A DNA stretch of 40,650 bases from Chryseobacterium gleum (GTDB taxonomy: Bacteria; Bacteroidota; Bacteroidia; Flavobacteriales_D; Crocinitomicaceae). Each line of letters starts with the position of its first letter. Position 1 is the stretch's first letter. The DNA is taken from assembly GCA_945902775.1 (NCBI GenBank), contig CAMDMY010000021.1, positions 1-40,650 of the forward strand. Direction: 5' to 3'. The position numbers and the translations under genes are program-made. The notes beneath the pieces are model-generated. The model did no database searches, had not been told where the DNA came from, and saw nothing but the letters and a program-made list of their open reading frames with translations. This document shows positions 32,803 through 40,650 of the stretch, piece by piece.

Positions 32803-34896
32803 TTAATATTCTAAAATATTTTTTAAAGCAATTAAGACTTTATTAGTATTTGTCAATAAAGCAGATTCTAAAATAGAATTTAATGGTATAGCAGGTGTAT
32901 CAAGCGAACCAACTATAGAAACGGGAGCATCCAAATAGTTAAAATTATCTCTTTGTATTCTTCCTGCCAAACCTAAAGTAAAAGATGCTTCCTCCGACTC
33001 TTCTGTCACTAAAACAACTTTACCGTGTTTTTGTGATACAGTATTAATCAAATCGAAATCCAATGGATTTAAAGTTCTAAGATCAATAATTTCAACTCTT
33101 CCTTCAAATTCTTTTGATGCTTCAAGTGTCCAATAAATACCTCTTCCATAAGTAATAACTACACATGATTCACCTTTTTCGATAGATGCTAAATTTGCTT
33201 CTTGAACAATTCTTCCTTTACCAAATGGAATAATGTAATCCTCATCTGGCTCAATTGACATAGCTCCTTCTGTTCCAGGTATTTTTGACCAATACAATCC
33301 TTTGTGCTCTAACATAACAACAGGGTTTGGGTCATAATAAGCTGCTTTCATTAACCCTTTTAAGTCAGCACCTGTAGATGGATAAGCGATTTTAATTCCT
33401 CTAATATTAGTTAAAATTGACTCCACACTTGATGAGTGATAAGGTCCCCCAGAACCATAAGCTCCAATTGGAACTCTAATTACACAACTAACAGGCCATT
33501 TACCATTTGATAAATAATAAGATCTACTAACTTCGGTAAATAATTGATTCAACCCTGGCCAAATATAATCTGCAAATTGAACCTCTACAATAGGTTTCAA
33601 TCCTACTGCTGACATTCCAACAGTACTACCAATAATAAAAGCTTCTTGTATTGCTGTATTAAATACACGTTCATTACCAAAAGTCTGAGCTAAAGTTGCA
33701 GCTTCTCTGAATACACCCCCAATACGCGCCCCAACATCTTGTCCGTACAAAAGAGCTTCTGGATGTTTTCCTAATAATTCTCTGACTGCAAAAAGAGCAC
33801 TATCAACCATTACTGTTTTTTTCTTTCCTTCTGGCTCTCGTTCACCTTTTTCCTCTGTTACAGGTGTTGGAGCAAAAATATAATCTAATACAGATTCAGG
33901 AGAAGGATCTTCAGCATTTATTGCTAGAGTATATTGTTTCTCAATCGTTTCGAAAATAGATTTTTCAATCACTTCAATTTCAGAAACTTGAACACCTGAA
34001 TTTAATAAAACCGTTTTTAATTTTGGATATGGATCATCTAAAATTGCACTATCTAAATCATCTCTATACCATTCTTTTCTAACACCAGAAGTATGATGTC
34101 CTAACAATGGTACTTTTGCATGAATTATAAATGGTCTTCTCTCTTTCCTTACAATTTCAAATACTTCTTGAACAATTTGAAATGATAAATCAAAATCTGA
34201 CCCATCAATTGTTCTTACATCAATTCCATTAAAACCCTTTGCATAAAAAGACATATCCTGGGCTCTAGTTTCTGAAGCAATTGCAGAAATATCCCACCCA
34301 TTATCTTGAACTAAATAAACAATAGGAAATTGTTTTAGAGCAGCCATTTGTAAAGCTTCAGAGACTTCTCCTTCAGTACAAGATGCGTCACCTAAAGAAC
34401 ACACAACAATCGGATTTTCTCCATTATAATCAACGGACAATCCTGTTTTTTCTTTGTATTGAATCCCCATTGCTATTCCAGTAGTAGGAATTGCTTGCAT
34501 TCCAGTAGCTGAAGATTGATGAATTATTTTTGGAAAATCCTCTCTGTTAAGTGATGGATGTGAATAATAAGTTCTGCCCCCAGAAAATGGGTCCTCTTTT
34601 TTAGCAAAAACCTGAAGCATTAATTCATATGGAGTCATTCCAATACTCAATAAAATACTATCATCTCTGTAATAAGGTGATACCCAGTCTTGCGCTTTTA
34701 ACTGCATGCCTAATGCAATTTGTATAGCTTCATGTCCGCGAGATGTAGCATGAACATATTTTGAAGTAATCTCTTTATTTGCTTCGTATTTTTCAGCCAA
34801 TGTTTTAGCTGTACACATTAACTTAAACGCCTCAATCAAATTATCTTTTGAAGTTTTAATTGAGTTTTGCGTAGTTTGTATGTTAGTGTCTTCCAT
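32803..34896 (-). CDS. Fused E1 alpha/beta of branched-chain 2-oxoacid dehydrogenase
   Basis: The 697-residue protein joins both E1 subunits. The alpha part (about 1-345) has SRGHEAIQIALG and the thiamine-diphosphate motif beginning GDASCTEGE (169-177) and ending QDNGWDIS (197-204). The beta part (about 360-697) has ALFAVRELLGKHPEALLYGQDV, VEVQFADYIWPGLNQL and VLVTEESEEASFTLGLAGRI. It decarboxylates a branched-chain 2-oxoacid and acylates the lipoyl group of E2; E2 and E3 are not in the window. Fusion of the two subunits is common in Bacteroidota. A 2-oxoisovalerate substrate is most likely, but pyruvate or acetoin-type substrates cannot be excluded. A -7 box lies at 34922. Confidence 0.9.
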   Translation of the reverse strand: MEDTNIQTTQNSIKTSKDNLIEAFKLMCTAKTLAEKYEANKEITSKYVHATSRGHEAIQIALGMQLKAQDWVSPYYRDDSILLSIGMTPYELMLQVFAKKEDPFSGGRTYYSHPSLNREDFPKIIHQSSATGMQAIPTTGIAMGIQYKEKTGLSVDYNGENPIVVCSLGDASCTEGEVSEALQMAALKQFPIVYLVQDNGWDISAIASETRAQDMSFYAKGFNGIDVRTIDGSDFDLSFQIVQEVFEIVRKERRPFIIHAKVPLLGHHTSGVRKEWYRDDLDSAILDDPYPKLKTVLLNSGVQVSEIEVIEKSIFETIEKQYTLAINAEDPSPESVLDYIFAPTPVTEEKGEREPEGKKKTVMVDSALFAVRELLGKHPEALLYGQDVGARIGGVFREAATLAQTFGNERVFNTAIQEAFIIGSTVGMSAVGLKPIVEVQFADYIWPGLNQLFTEVSRSYYLSNGKWPVSCVIRVPIGAYGSGGPYHSSSVESILTNIRGIKIAYPSTGADLKGLMKAAYYDPNPVVMLEHKGLYWSKIPGTEGAMSIEPDEDYIIPFGKGRIVQEANLASIEKGESCVVITYGRGIYWTLEASKEFEGRVEIIDLRTLNPLDFDLINTVSQKHGKVVLVTEESEEASFTLGLAGRIQRDNFNYLDAPVSIVGSLDTPAIPLNSILESALLTNTNKVLIALKNILEY

Positions 34897-34921
34897 CTTT
34901 TAGAGCTGAATTAATATTTAT

Positions 34922-34929
34922 CAAATATA
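34922..34929 (-). promoter_or_regulatory. -7 box for the E1 gene
   Basis: On the minus strand TATATTTG (34929 to 34922) is an exact TAnnTTTG match, 25 bases from the ATG at 34896. No convincing -33 TTTG is visible. Confidence 0.45.
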
Positions 34930-34963
34930 GTGAAATCAGTACGAAACTGAATTATTTGGTTTG

Positions 34964-34971
34964 TATATTTG
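34964..34971 (+). promoter_or_regulatory. -7 box for the pyrophosphohydrolase gene
   Basis: TATATTTG is an exact match, 26 bases before the ATG at 34998. It is the mirror partner of the minus-strand box 35 bases away, so the two genes share one short divergent control region. Confidence 0.5.
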
Positions 34972-34997
34972 TGAAAAAAATCAAAAGATATTAAAAA

Positions 34998-35390
34998 ATG
35001 AAAATTCAAGATACAATCAAAGCTGTTGAAAATTTCCATGATGCATTTGGAATTAGCAATAATTACAATCCAACAACAGAGCTTTCTATTAATGATATAG
35101 AACTTCGTCACCGATTAATGGAGGAAGAAAATAACGAATATTTAGAAGCTGCTAAAAAGGGTGATATAATTGAAGTTGCGGATGCACTAGGTGATCAACT
35201 TTATATTTTGTGTGGAACTATATTAAAACATGGATTACAAGATAAAATAATTGAAGTTTTCGAAGAAATACAACGTTCCAATATGAGTAAATTAGACGAA
35301 AATGGAAAGGCTATTTATAGAGAAGATGGGAAAATTATGAAATCGGAATTATATTTTAAACCAGATATCAAAAGTATTTTAAATAAATAA
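34998..35390 (+). CDS. MazG/PRA-PH-type nucleoside triphosphate pyrophosphohydrolase
   Basis: The 130-residue all-alpha protein carries the metal-binding pattern of the family: LMEEENNEYLEA (EExxE) followed by EVADALGDQLY (ExxD). A C-terminal tail reads SNMSKLDENGKAIYREDGKI, common in the phosphoribosyl-ATP pyrophosphohydrolase-like group (COG4696). Such enzymes hydrolyse NTPs, often non-canonical ones, to NMP and pyrophosphate. A role in histidine synthesis is less likely because no his genes are near. It is divergent from the E1 gene and convergent with the MscS-type gene. Confidence 0.85.
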   Translation: MKIQDTIKAVENFHDAFGISNNYNPTTELSINDIELRHRLMEEENNEYLEAAKKGDIIEVADALGDQLYILCGTILKHGLQDKIIEVFEEIQRSNMSKLDENGKAIYREDGKIMKSELYFKPDIKSILNK

Positions 35391-35407
35391 TTAGTTAACC
35401 AACCACC

Positions 35408-36523
35408 TTATTCTATTTTTTTCTCCTCCTGAAATAACCTTACTTCTCTTTGAGGGAAAGGTACTACAATTTTATATTCTCTAAATAATCGATCAATTTC
35501 TAAACGAATGTCTGATTGAAAATTATTTATTTCCCAACTTTGATCTGCCCAAAAAAGTAAATCCATTTCTAATCCATTTTCACCGAAATTTTCTAACCTT
35601 ACAATTACAGGATGTGATTTCTTAACTTTTGGATGACTCAGTGCGGCCTGTTTCAACAATCTAATAACCAACTCTGTATTAGACCCATATGCCACTTGGA
35701 TTTTAATTTTAAAACGAGACAATTCTGATCCATGCGACCAATTTTCAACGTGCTCTTGTGTTAATTTATTATTTGGAATAATTAAAACATTCCCATCTCT
35801 GGTTTCAATCTGAGTAGTTCTAACACTTATCTTTAAAATTTTGGCTACGATCGGTTCTGTTCTTCCTGAGTTACTCATTTCAACGATATCTCCTACTTTC
35901 ACATTTCCTTCAAAAAGTAAAATGATTCCTGAAAACATATCTTTGAATACATCTTGAAGCCCCAGACCGACTCCAACAAGCAAAGCTGCTGAACCTGTTA
36001 ATAAAATGGCTATTTCAATCTCTAAAGCCTTTAAAGAAATAAAAAAAGCAAATAAGTAAATGACATATTTAGCTAGTTGGTGGTACACATATTCAGAGCC
36101 TTGATTTAACTCATTGTTTTCTTTAAACTTTCTTGAAATATATAATTTAGTAACATTTACCAACATTCTTGAAGCAAAATAGATGGCAATTATTACCAAA
36201 ATGTGATAAAAGCTAAAAGTAAATTTCTTCGATTCAATAAAATTATAATTTAAGAATTCTCCAAATGTAACATGCTCATTATTAATATTAAAACTCCAAA
36301 CAGCAATATAAGTCGCCAATGCATAAACACCTTGACTTAATAAACGAAGCCACGTTATTTTTTGACCTTCCATTCGAATATTCGCCTGACTTAACAAACG
36401 TTTTAATAAACGATGAATGAACCTTCTCAACAAAGAAGCACCAATAATAATAAGTGCTAGGAAAAACAAATTCCACAAGCAAACTTTGTATGGGCCTAAT
36501 TGAAATAATGTAGCACTAAACAT
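35408..36523 (-). CDS. MscS-family mechanosensitive ion channel
   Basis: The 371-residue protein has four or five membrane helices (about 13-32, 64-80, 104-122 and the 150-180 region). The pore-lining helix is rich in small residues (LLTGSAALLVGVGLGLQDVFKDMFSG, about 173-198). A cytoplasmic beta domain follows with the MscS signature VGDIVEMSN, TRDGNVLIIPNNKL and the C-terminal alpha/beta part. It should open under membrane tension to release solutes. It starts one base after the dnaG stop, as the last gene of a four-gene minus-strand unit. Confidence 0.93.
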   Translation of the reverse strand: MFSATLFQLGPYKVCLWNLFFLALIIIGASLLRRFIHRLLKRLLSQANIRMEGQKITWLRLLSQGVYALATYIAVWSFNINNEHVTFGEFLNYNFIESKKFTFSFYHILVIIAIYFASRMLVNVTKLYISRKFKENNELNQGSEYVYHQLAKYVIYLFAFFISLKALEIEIAILLTGSAALLVGVGLGLQDVFKDMFSGIILLFEGNVKVGDIVEMSNSGRTEPIVAKILKISVRTTQIETRDGNVLIIPNNKLTQEHVENWSHGSELSRFKIKIQVAYGSNTELVIRLLKQAALSHPKVKKSHPVIVRLENFGENGLEMDLLFWADQSWEINNFQSDIRLEIDRLFREYKIVVPFPQREVRLFQEEKKIE

Positions 36524-36524
36524 A

Positions 36525-38510
36525 TTATCGTATTATTATACCTAATTTTTCTGAAAGCATTCGATCAACTTTTGACAAAGCCATTTGTTCTGATAATAAA
36601 TTTATCAAATTTTGTTCATCTGCCTCTTGATTCGATGGATTATTGTCGTATTTCACTAATTCACTCATAATTTCTTGAATTCTTTGACGAACTTTCGCTA
36701 ATTTAAAAGAATAAATCGAGCCTAAAATTGCTTGAGGTAATTTATCGAATTCTGTATTTGTCTCGATTTTATACTTTGCCAACCAGTGAGGACTAATCTC
36801 GTGTTCTTCCGATTCAATTTCACTGACAAATTTAACGATTTCCTGATCTTCATGTCGAAGGAAAAAACTCGACTTATATAAAACATTTTCAGATAACCCT
36901 TCTACCAAAATTCGATGAATTTTATTGTAAAGTGGATTACTAAATGTCAATTCATCTTTTTCTAATTCATGACAGACTAATTCAATTACAGAAACCTCCA
37001 ATTTTTGTTTAACTCCTTCTTCGTCAATATGATCTGTCTCCATAGCAAAAGGTCCATATTTAATCATTTTTCTAATTAAATCCCTTTCATTATGATCATC
37101 TGTTAATACGGTCTTTTTTTGGCCTTGAACAGTATGATCTACAATCTCTATATCAATTGGTAAATCTTTTATTTCAGGCTCTGCAATTTGTTTTGAAATA
37201 ACTCCTTTACGAAGTTTATTTAATTCATTCGTTACAATTTGCTCACTAAGATCAAATCGAATGGCTACTTCTTTCGAATATACAGATCTTGTTATTTGAT
37301 CGGGAATTAAAGCAACCGAGTGAATCATATCACGAATCAATTCCGCTTTTTTAATGGGATCGTTTAAACTATCTTTTAGTAAAATATCGGTTTTAAAAGA
37401 TATAAAATCTTGCGTATGACCTTTTATGTAACTATCTAATTCAGATGAACTTACACTTTTAGAATATGAATCTGGATCTTCCCCTTCTGGAAAAAGAACA
37501 ACTTTCACATTCAAACCTTCTTCTAAAATTAAATCAATCCCTCTAAATGATGCTTTTATACCAGGGGCATCACCATCAAACAAGATAGTAATCGTTTGAG
37601 TATACCGACGAATTAATTTAATTTGTTCTTTTGTTAGAGAAGTCCCAGAAGAAGATACAACATTCTGAATACCAGCCTGATGCATACTTATTACATCCGT
37701 ATATCCTTCACATAAAAAACAGTTATCATATTTTACAATATCTCCCTTAGCGAAATGTAATCCATATAGTATTTCACTTTTGTTGTAAATTATACTTTCT
37801 GGAGAGTTAAAATATTTTGCAATTTTTTTATCAGTAATCAATGTTCTTCCTCCAAACCCTAATGTTCTTCCCGAAACACTATGGATTGGAAACATAACTC
37901 TTCCTCTAAAAAAATCAAAATGACGATCGTCTTTCGATTTTACTAGTCCGACTTTTTCTAAATATTCTAATTTATACCCTTTTGTTAAAGCTGCTTTAGT
38001 GAAATCATCTCCTTTATTTAAGCAATATCCTAACTGGAATTTTTTTACAATATCCATTCGAAAGCCTCTCTCCTCAAAATAAGATAATCCAATCGCTTTA
38101 CCTTCTTCAGATTCATGCATAGAATTCATGAAATATTCTTTCGCAAATTCATTGATAATATGAAGACTTTCTCTTTCAGTAATAGCGGCAATCTCAGCAG
38201 CAGTTGCTGGGGCTTCTTCTGGAAGTTGAATTGAATATTTATCCGCTAACCATTTGAGTGCTTCAGGATATGAAAAATGCTCTTTTTCCATCAAGAAAGT
38301 TACAACAGAACCTCCCTTTCCAGTGGAAAAACATTTGAAAATTTGCTTCGCAGGAGAAACAACAAAAGAAGGAGATTTCTCATCAGTAAAAGGACTTAAG
38401 CCTTTTAAATTTGAGCCCGCTCTTTTTAAATTTACAAATTCCCCAATTACCTCCTCAATACGAGAAGTTTGCATTATTTCATCAATGATATGTGGGGGGA
38501 TTTTCGCCAT
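36525..38510 (-). CDS. dnaG: DNA primase DnaG
   Basis: The 661-residue primase has an N-terminal CHC2-type domain (1-100), a TOPRIM-containing polymerase core (LCEGYTDVISMHQAGIQNVV; LFDGDAPGIKAS, with the acidic metal ligands) and a C-terminal helicase-interaction region. It makes RNA primers at the replication fork. The zinc-finger ligands are mostly missing: the positions normally Cys and His in CPFH are Ser39 and Thr42, and of the later Cys pair only Cys60 remains (Thr63 replaces the other). The rest of that domain is well conserved (IDEIMQTSRIEEVIGEFVNL). Flavobacterial primases often show this loss. The gene lies 13 bases after the MORN lipoprotein stop. Confidence 0.95.
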   Translation of the reverse strand: MAKIPPHIIDEIMQTSRIEEVIGEFVNLKRAGSNLKGLSPFTDEKSPSFVVSPAKQIFKCFSTGKGGSVVTFLMEKEHFSYPEALKWLADKYSIQLPEEAPATAAEIAAITERESLHIINEFAKEYFMNSMHESEEGKAIGLSYFEERGFRMDIVKKFQLGYCLNKGDDFTKAALTKGYKLEYLEKVGLVKSKDDRHFDFFRGRVMFPIHSVSGRTLGFGGRTLITDKKIAKYFNSPESIIYNKSEILYGLHFAKGDIVKYDNCFLCEGYTDVISMHQAGIQNVVSSSGTSLTKEQIKLIRRYTQTITILFDGDAPGIKASFRGIDLILEEGLNVKVVLFPEGEDPDSYSKSVSSSELDSYIKGHTQDFISFKTDILLKDSLNDPIKKAELIRDMIHSVALIPDQITRSVYSKEVAIRFDLSEQIVTNELNKLRKGVISKQIAEPEIKDLPIDIEIVDHTVQGQKKTVLTDDHNERDLIRKMIKYGPFAMETDHIDEEGVKQKLEVSVIELVCHELEKDELTFSNPLYNKIHRILVEGLSENVLYKSSFFLRHEDQEIVKFVSEIESEEHEISPHWLAKYKIETNTEFDKLPQAILGSIYSFKLAKVRQRIQEIMSELVKYDNNPSNQEADEQNLINLLSEQMALSKVDRMLSEKLGIIIR

Positions 38511-38523
38511 TTAAATTCCAAAT

Positions 38524-38946
38524 TTAATAATTTGTAATCTTCAGTGGATTTTGAGAATAATCTTCTTCTTTAATTAGTTTTCCTTTATCATCATAAAATT
38601 TCCAAATTCCAATTTGCTCATTATGAAGATATTCTCCAACATAATTAATCACTCCATTCGGATGTTTAACTATAGCATGACCTTCTCTTACACCTTTTTC
38701 AAAAAAAGTAACAGACATTTCTTTACCAGTTGGAGAAAGTAGAACCCACTTGCCGTCGCGCACTTTATTTTGGTCTTGTGCTCCTCTCATTTTAATCTTT
38801 TTTTTACCAGGATAATATTCAGTATAAATACCATCCTTATATTCAATAAGATTTTCTACAACAGTTTCTTTTTTAGGAGTTTCTTTTTTCTCGTTCTTAC
38901 AAGAAACCGCTAATATTATCAAAATCAATACTATACTATATTTCAT
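38524..38946 (-). CDS. MORN-repeat lipoprotein
   Basis: The 140-residue product has a type II signal peptide (MKYSIVLILIILAVSCKN, with lipobox AVSC) and three or four MORN-like repeats: GIYTEYYPGKKKIKMRG, VRDGKWVLLSPTGK, GVREGHAIVKHPNGV and NEQIGIWKFYDDKGK. MORN repeats form beta-hairpin stacks that mediate protein or lipid contact; databases often call such proteins YwqK-like antitoxin homologues, but no toxin gene is beside it. I chose the ATG at 38946 because the signal peptide begins there; upstream in-frame starts only add residues before it. It lies between polyprenyl synthetase and dnaG. Confidence 0.82.
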   Translation of the reverse strand: MKYSIVLILIILAVSCKNEKKETPKKETVVENLIEYKDGIYTEYYPGKKKIKMRGAQDQNKVRDGKWVLLSPTGKEMSVTFFEKGVREGHAIVKHPNGVINYVGEYLHNEQIGIWKFYDDKGKLIKEEDYSQNPLKITNY

Positions 38947-38968
38947 TTTATTAAAAAATAAATAATGG

Positions 38969-39940
38969 TTACTTTTCACGTTGTGTTGTATATTCAACTA
39001 ATCCAATAATTGCATTTTTAGAAGCTGATTCTGGAATATTTGAAAGACAATTCAATGCCTCTTCAGTTAAATCCATCATTCGTTTATGTGCATATTCAAT
39101 ACCTCCATTTATAACAACTAATTCAACAGCTCTCTTTACAAATTTAGAATCTTCGTTTCGATTTTTAATGATGTTTATCAACTCCTTTTTTGTCTCTTTA
39201 TCACACACATTTAAAGTGTGAATTAAAGGTAATGTTATTTTACGCTCACGAATATCTAATCCTGTAGGTTTTCCAATGTTCCCAGGATTTCCGTAGTCAA
39301 AAATATCATCTTTTATTTGAAAAGCTAAACCAACTAACTCTCCAAATTTACGCATATTAGCTGCTTCGTCCTCTCTGTTAACAGATACAGCTGCCGATTC
39401 ACAAACAGTTGCAATTAATGAAGCTGTTTTTTGTCGAATAATATCGAAATATACTTCTTCCGTAATATCTAATTTTCTTGCTTTTTCAATCTGTAATAAT
39501 TCACCTTCACTCATTTCACGAACTGCTCGAGCAACTATTTCGAGTAAACGAATATTATTATTTTCAATTGATAATAATAGAACCCTTGAAAGCATAAAGT
39601 CGCCAACTAAAACAGCAATTTTGTTTTTCCATAAAGCATTTAAAGAGAAAAACCCTCTTCTTTCATTTGCATCATCAACTACATCATCATGCACTAATGA
39701 AGCAGTATGTAATAACTCAACTAAAGATGCTGCATCATATGTTTTATCATTTACATTTCCTAACATTTTAGCAGTAAGGAATAAAAACATTGGCCGCATC
39801 TGCTTGCCTTTTCTACGTATAATATAATGTGTTATTTTATCTAGTAAAGGAACTTTAGACTTCATACTTTGGCGAAAGCGAATTTCGAATTCATTCATTT
39901 CCGCTTCAATCGGATTCAAAATTTCCTTTACTGTCATCAT
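38969..39940 (-). CDS. Polyprenyl synthetase (long-chain trans-prenyl diphosphate synthase)
   Basis: The 323-residue enzyme belongs to the all-trans prenyl diphosphate synthase family. The first Asp-rich motif is HDDVVDD (Asp85-Asp90) and the second is FQIKDDIFDYG; GKQMRPMFLFLTAKML binds isopentenyl diphosphate. It extends an allylic diphosphate with isopentenyl units, probably to make the side chain of menaquinone (solanesyl or octaprenyl type). The exact chain length cannot be read from sequence. ATGs at 39940 and 39937 are adjacent. A -7 box starts only 8 bases upstream, so the message may be leaderless or nearly so. It is first in the operon with the MORN lipoprotein, dnaG and the MscS gene. 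Confidence 0.9.
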   Translation of the reverse strand: MMTVKEILNPIEAEMNEFEIRFRQSMKSKVPLLDKITHYIIRRKGKQMRPMFLFLTAKMLGNVNDKTYDAASLVELLHTASLVHDDVVDDANERRGFFSLNALWKNKIAVLVGDFMLSRVLLLSIENNNIRLLEIVARAVREMSEGELLQIEKARKLDITEEVYFDIIRQKTASLIATVCESAAVSVNREDEAANMRKFGELVGLAFQIKDDIFDYGNPGNIGKPTGLDIRERKITLPLIHTLNVCDKETKKELINIIKNRNEDSKFVKRAVELVVINGGIEYAHKRMMDLTEEALNCLSNIPESASKNAIIGLVEYTTQREK

Positions 39941-39947
39941 ACTAGTA

Positions 39948-39955
39948 CAAATATA
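39948..39955 (-). promoter_or_regulatory. -7 box of the polyprenyl synthetase-dnaG operon
   Basis: On the minus strand TATATTTG (39955 to 39948) matches TAnnTTTG exactly, with its 3' end 7 bases before the first ATG (39940). No good TTTG is seen at about 20 bases upstream. The rest of the 176-base gap (39941-40116) shows no other clear element. Confidence 0.45.
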
Positions 39956-40116
39956 AGGGTTTGATTTAGTTGACTGATTAATTTCATTCTTTTTCTTGAG
40001 TGTTTTTTTATGTCTTAGTTATGTTAAGTTCATATATCAAAGATCCCAATAAATTTTATGCTACCAATCTTTACAATACAAAAGTTTTCAATTAAGATAT
40101 ACCAAATCTAACATTT

Positions 40117-40638
40117 TCAAGGATAATATTTATTCATTAACATATAGTCAATATTCTCCGACTGTGAGTGACAACTAATGCAAGAACTTCCTTTTTTAGA
40201 AGCTGCTACTTCAACATCGCCGTTCGCATCAATATACCCCCAGACCCAACCTTTAGCATCTGCTTCTGCGCTCCCCGATTTTTTATAAAGGATTGCATAT
40301 CTAACTATACTTGTCGAATTGTTATATAATTCTTTCACGATTAAAGAGCCTTCTGGAAAAGACGACCCACTCTTTACTTTACCATTTGAGTCTAGTTTAG
40401 AAGAAGCAATAGAGTTAAACCGTGTTCTCAAAAATGGTTGAGGATGGCCGCTACCTGAACTTTTATTTAGTAATGAACTTGAATTACTAAACCATGTAAA
40501 ACCTTTGGTTTCCTTAGCCATATCGTATAACTCAGTATCAGTTAAACTCGCTACCTTCGCTTTTGCACACGAGTTAATTGTCCATATAGATAAAAGACAA
40601 AAGGAAAGAACTGTGATTTTTTTTAATTTGTTTATCAT
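40117..40638 (-). CDS. Cytochrome P460-like haem-binding lipoprotein
   Basis: The 173-residue product has a lipoprotein signal peptide (residues 1-24, lipobox TINSC, Cys24). A domain follows with features of the cytochrome P460 family: FPEGSLIVKELY, the YAILYKK and GWVWGYIDANGD strands, and a C-terminal c-type haem motif CISCH (Cys153, Cys156, His157) followed by IDYMLMN. P460 proteins carry a modified c-haem and act on hydroxylamine or NO in some bacteria; many homologues have no known reaction. Here haem attachment is well supported, but the specific function is not. It is transcribed toward the polyprenyl synthetase gene but separated from it by 176 bases. Confidence 0.78.
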   Translation of the reverse strand: MINKLKKITVLSFCLLSIWTINSCAKAKVASLTDTELYDMAKETKGFTWFSNSSSLLNKSSGSGHPQPFLRTRFNSIASSKLDSNGKVKSGSSFPEGSLIVKELYNNSTSIVRYAILYKKSGSAEADAKGWVWGYIDANGDVEVAASKKGSSCISCHSQSENIDYMLMNKYYP

Positions 40639-40650
40639 TTTAATTATTAT

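Noticed and set aside
34911-35111. 66-codon minus-strand frame in the divergent control region
   Set aside because: Overlaps both -7 boxes and the start of the pyrophosphohydrolase gene, with no family features.
38524-38946. Toxin-antitoxin system based on the YwqK-like label of the MORN protein
   Set aside because: The product is a lipoprotein with MORN repeats and no toxin gene is adjacent; the label is only an inherited database name.

Overview
This AT-rich window (about two thirds A+T by eye) comes from a Bacteroidota chromosome, most likely of the order Flavobacteriales. Four things support this: a complete Bat aerotolerance operon, a PorU2/PorV2-type IX secretion pair, gliding-bacteria-style promoters (TTTG, about 20 nt, TAnnTTTG) with almost no Shine-Dalgarno sequences, and the gene order rplM-rpsI-rpsB-tsf followed by pyrH-frr. 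No tRNA, rRNA, CRISPR array, transposase or phage gene was seen, and no gene-free stretch exceeds 300 bases.

Layout: 1-6528 (minus) is the operon moxR, DUF58, an unassigned membrane protein, batA, batB, batC and batD, with batD cut by the window edge. 6639-10524 holds mostly single genes: a zinc-ribbon protein, a lipoprotein, a GNAT acetyltransferase (minus), apaG and a DUF4403 lipoprotein. A DEAD-box helicase (minus, 10621-11946) is divergent from a GAF-SpoIIE phosphatase (12096). That phosphatase leads directly into a dlt-like cassette (13340-17416): an AMP-forming adenylation enzyme, an acyl carrier protein, an MBOAT acyltransferase and a DltD-like membrane-anchored protein. 17420-23672 (minus) encodes the PorU2-like sortase and its PorV2-like barrel partner.

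23814-27189 carries pssA, an overlapping purS, a coiled-coil membrane protein, an RRM RNA-binding protein and an enoyl-CoA hydratase homologue. 27253-31406 is the translation block: rplM, rpsI, a structured leader, rpsB, tsf, a terminator, then pyrH and frr. Next come an OmpA-domain protein and a fused branched-chain 2-oxoacid dehydrogenase E1 (both minus), then a MazG/PRA-PH-type pyrophosphohydrolase (plus). A minus-strand operon follows: polyprenyl synthetase, MORN lipoprotein, dnaG and an MscS-type channel. The window ends with a cytochrome P460-like lipoprotein.

The most interesting region is the dlt-like cassette in a Gram-negative genome. Its parts form a plausible chain: activate an amino or carboxylic acid, load it on the carrier, pass it through MBOAT, and decorate an envelope polymer. 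The residue that gates D-alanine in Bacillus DltA appears to be Ile, and the DltD-like protein appears to lack the SGNH catalytic residues. The substrate may therefore not be D-alanine, and the last step may differ from the Gram-positive pathway. Other points of note are a structured leader before rpsB, a terminator with a promoter box in its loop before the DUF4403 gene, a 20-bp perfect palindrome inside the Bat operon, and a DnaG whose zinc ligands are mostly gone.
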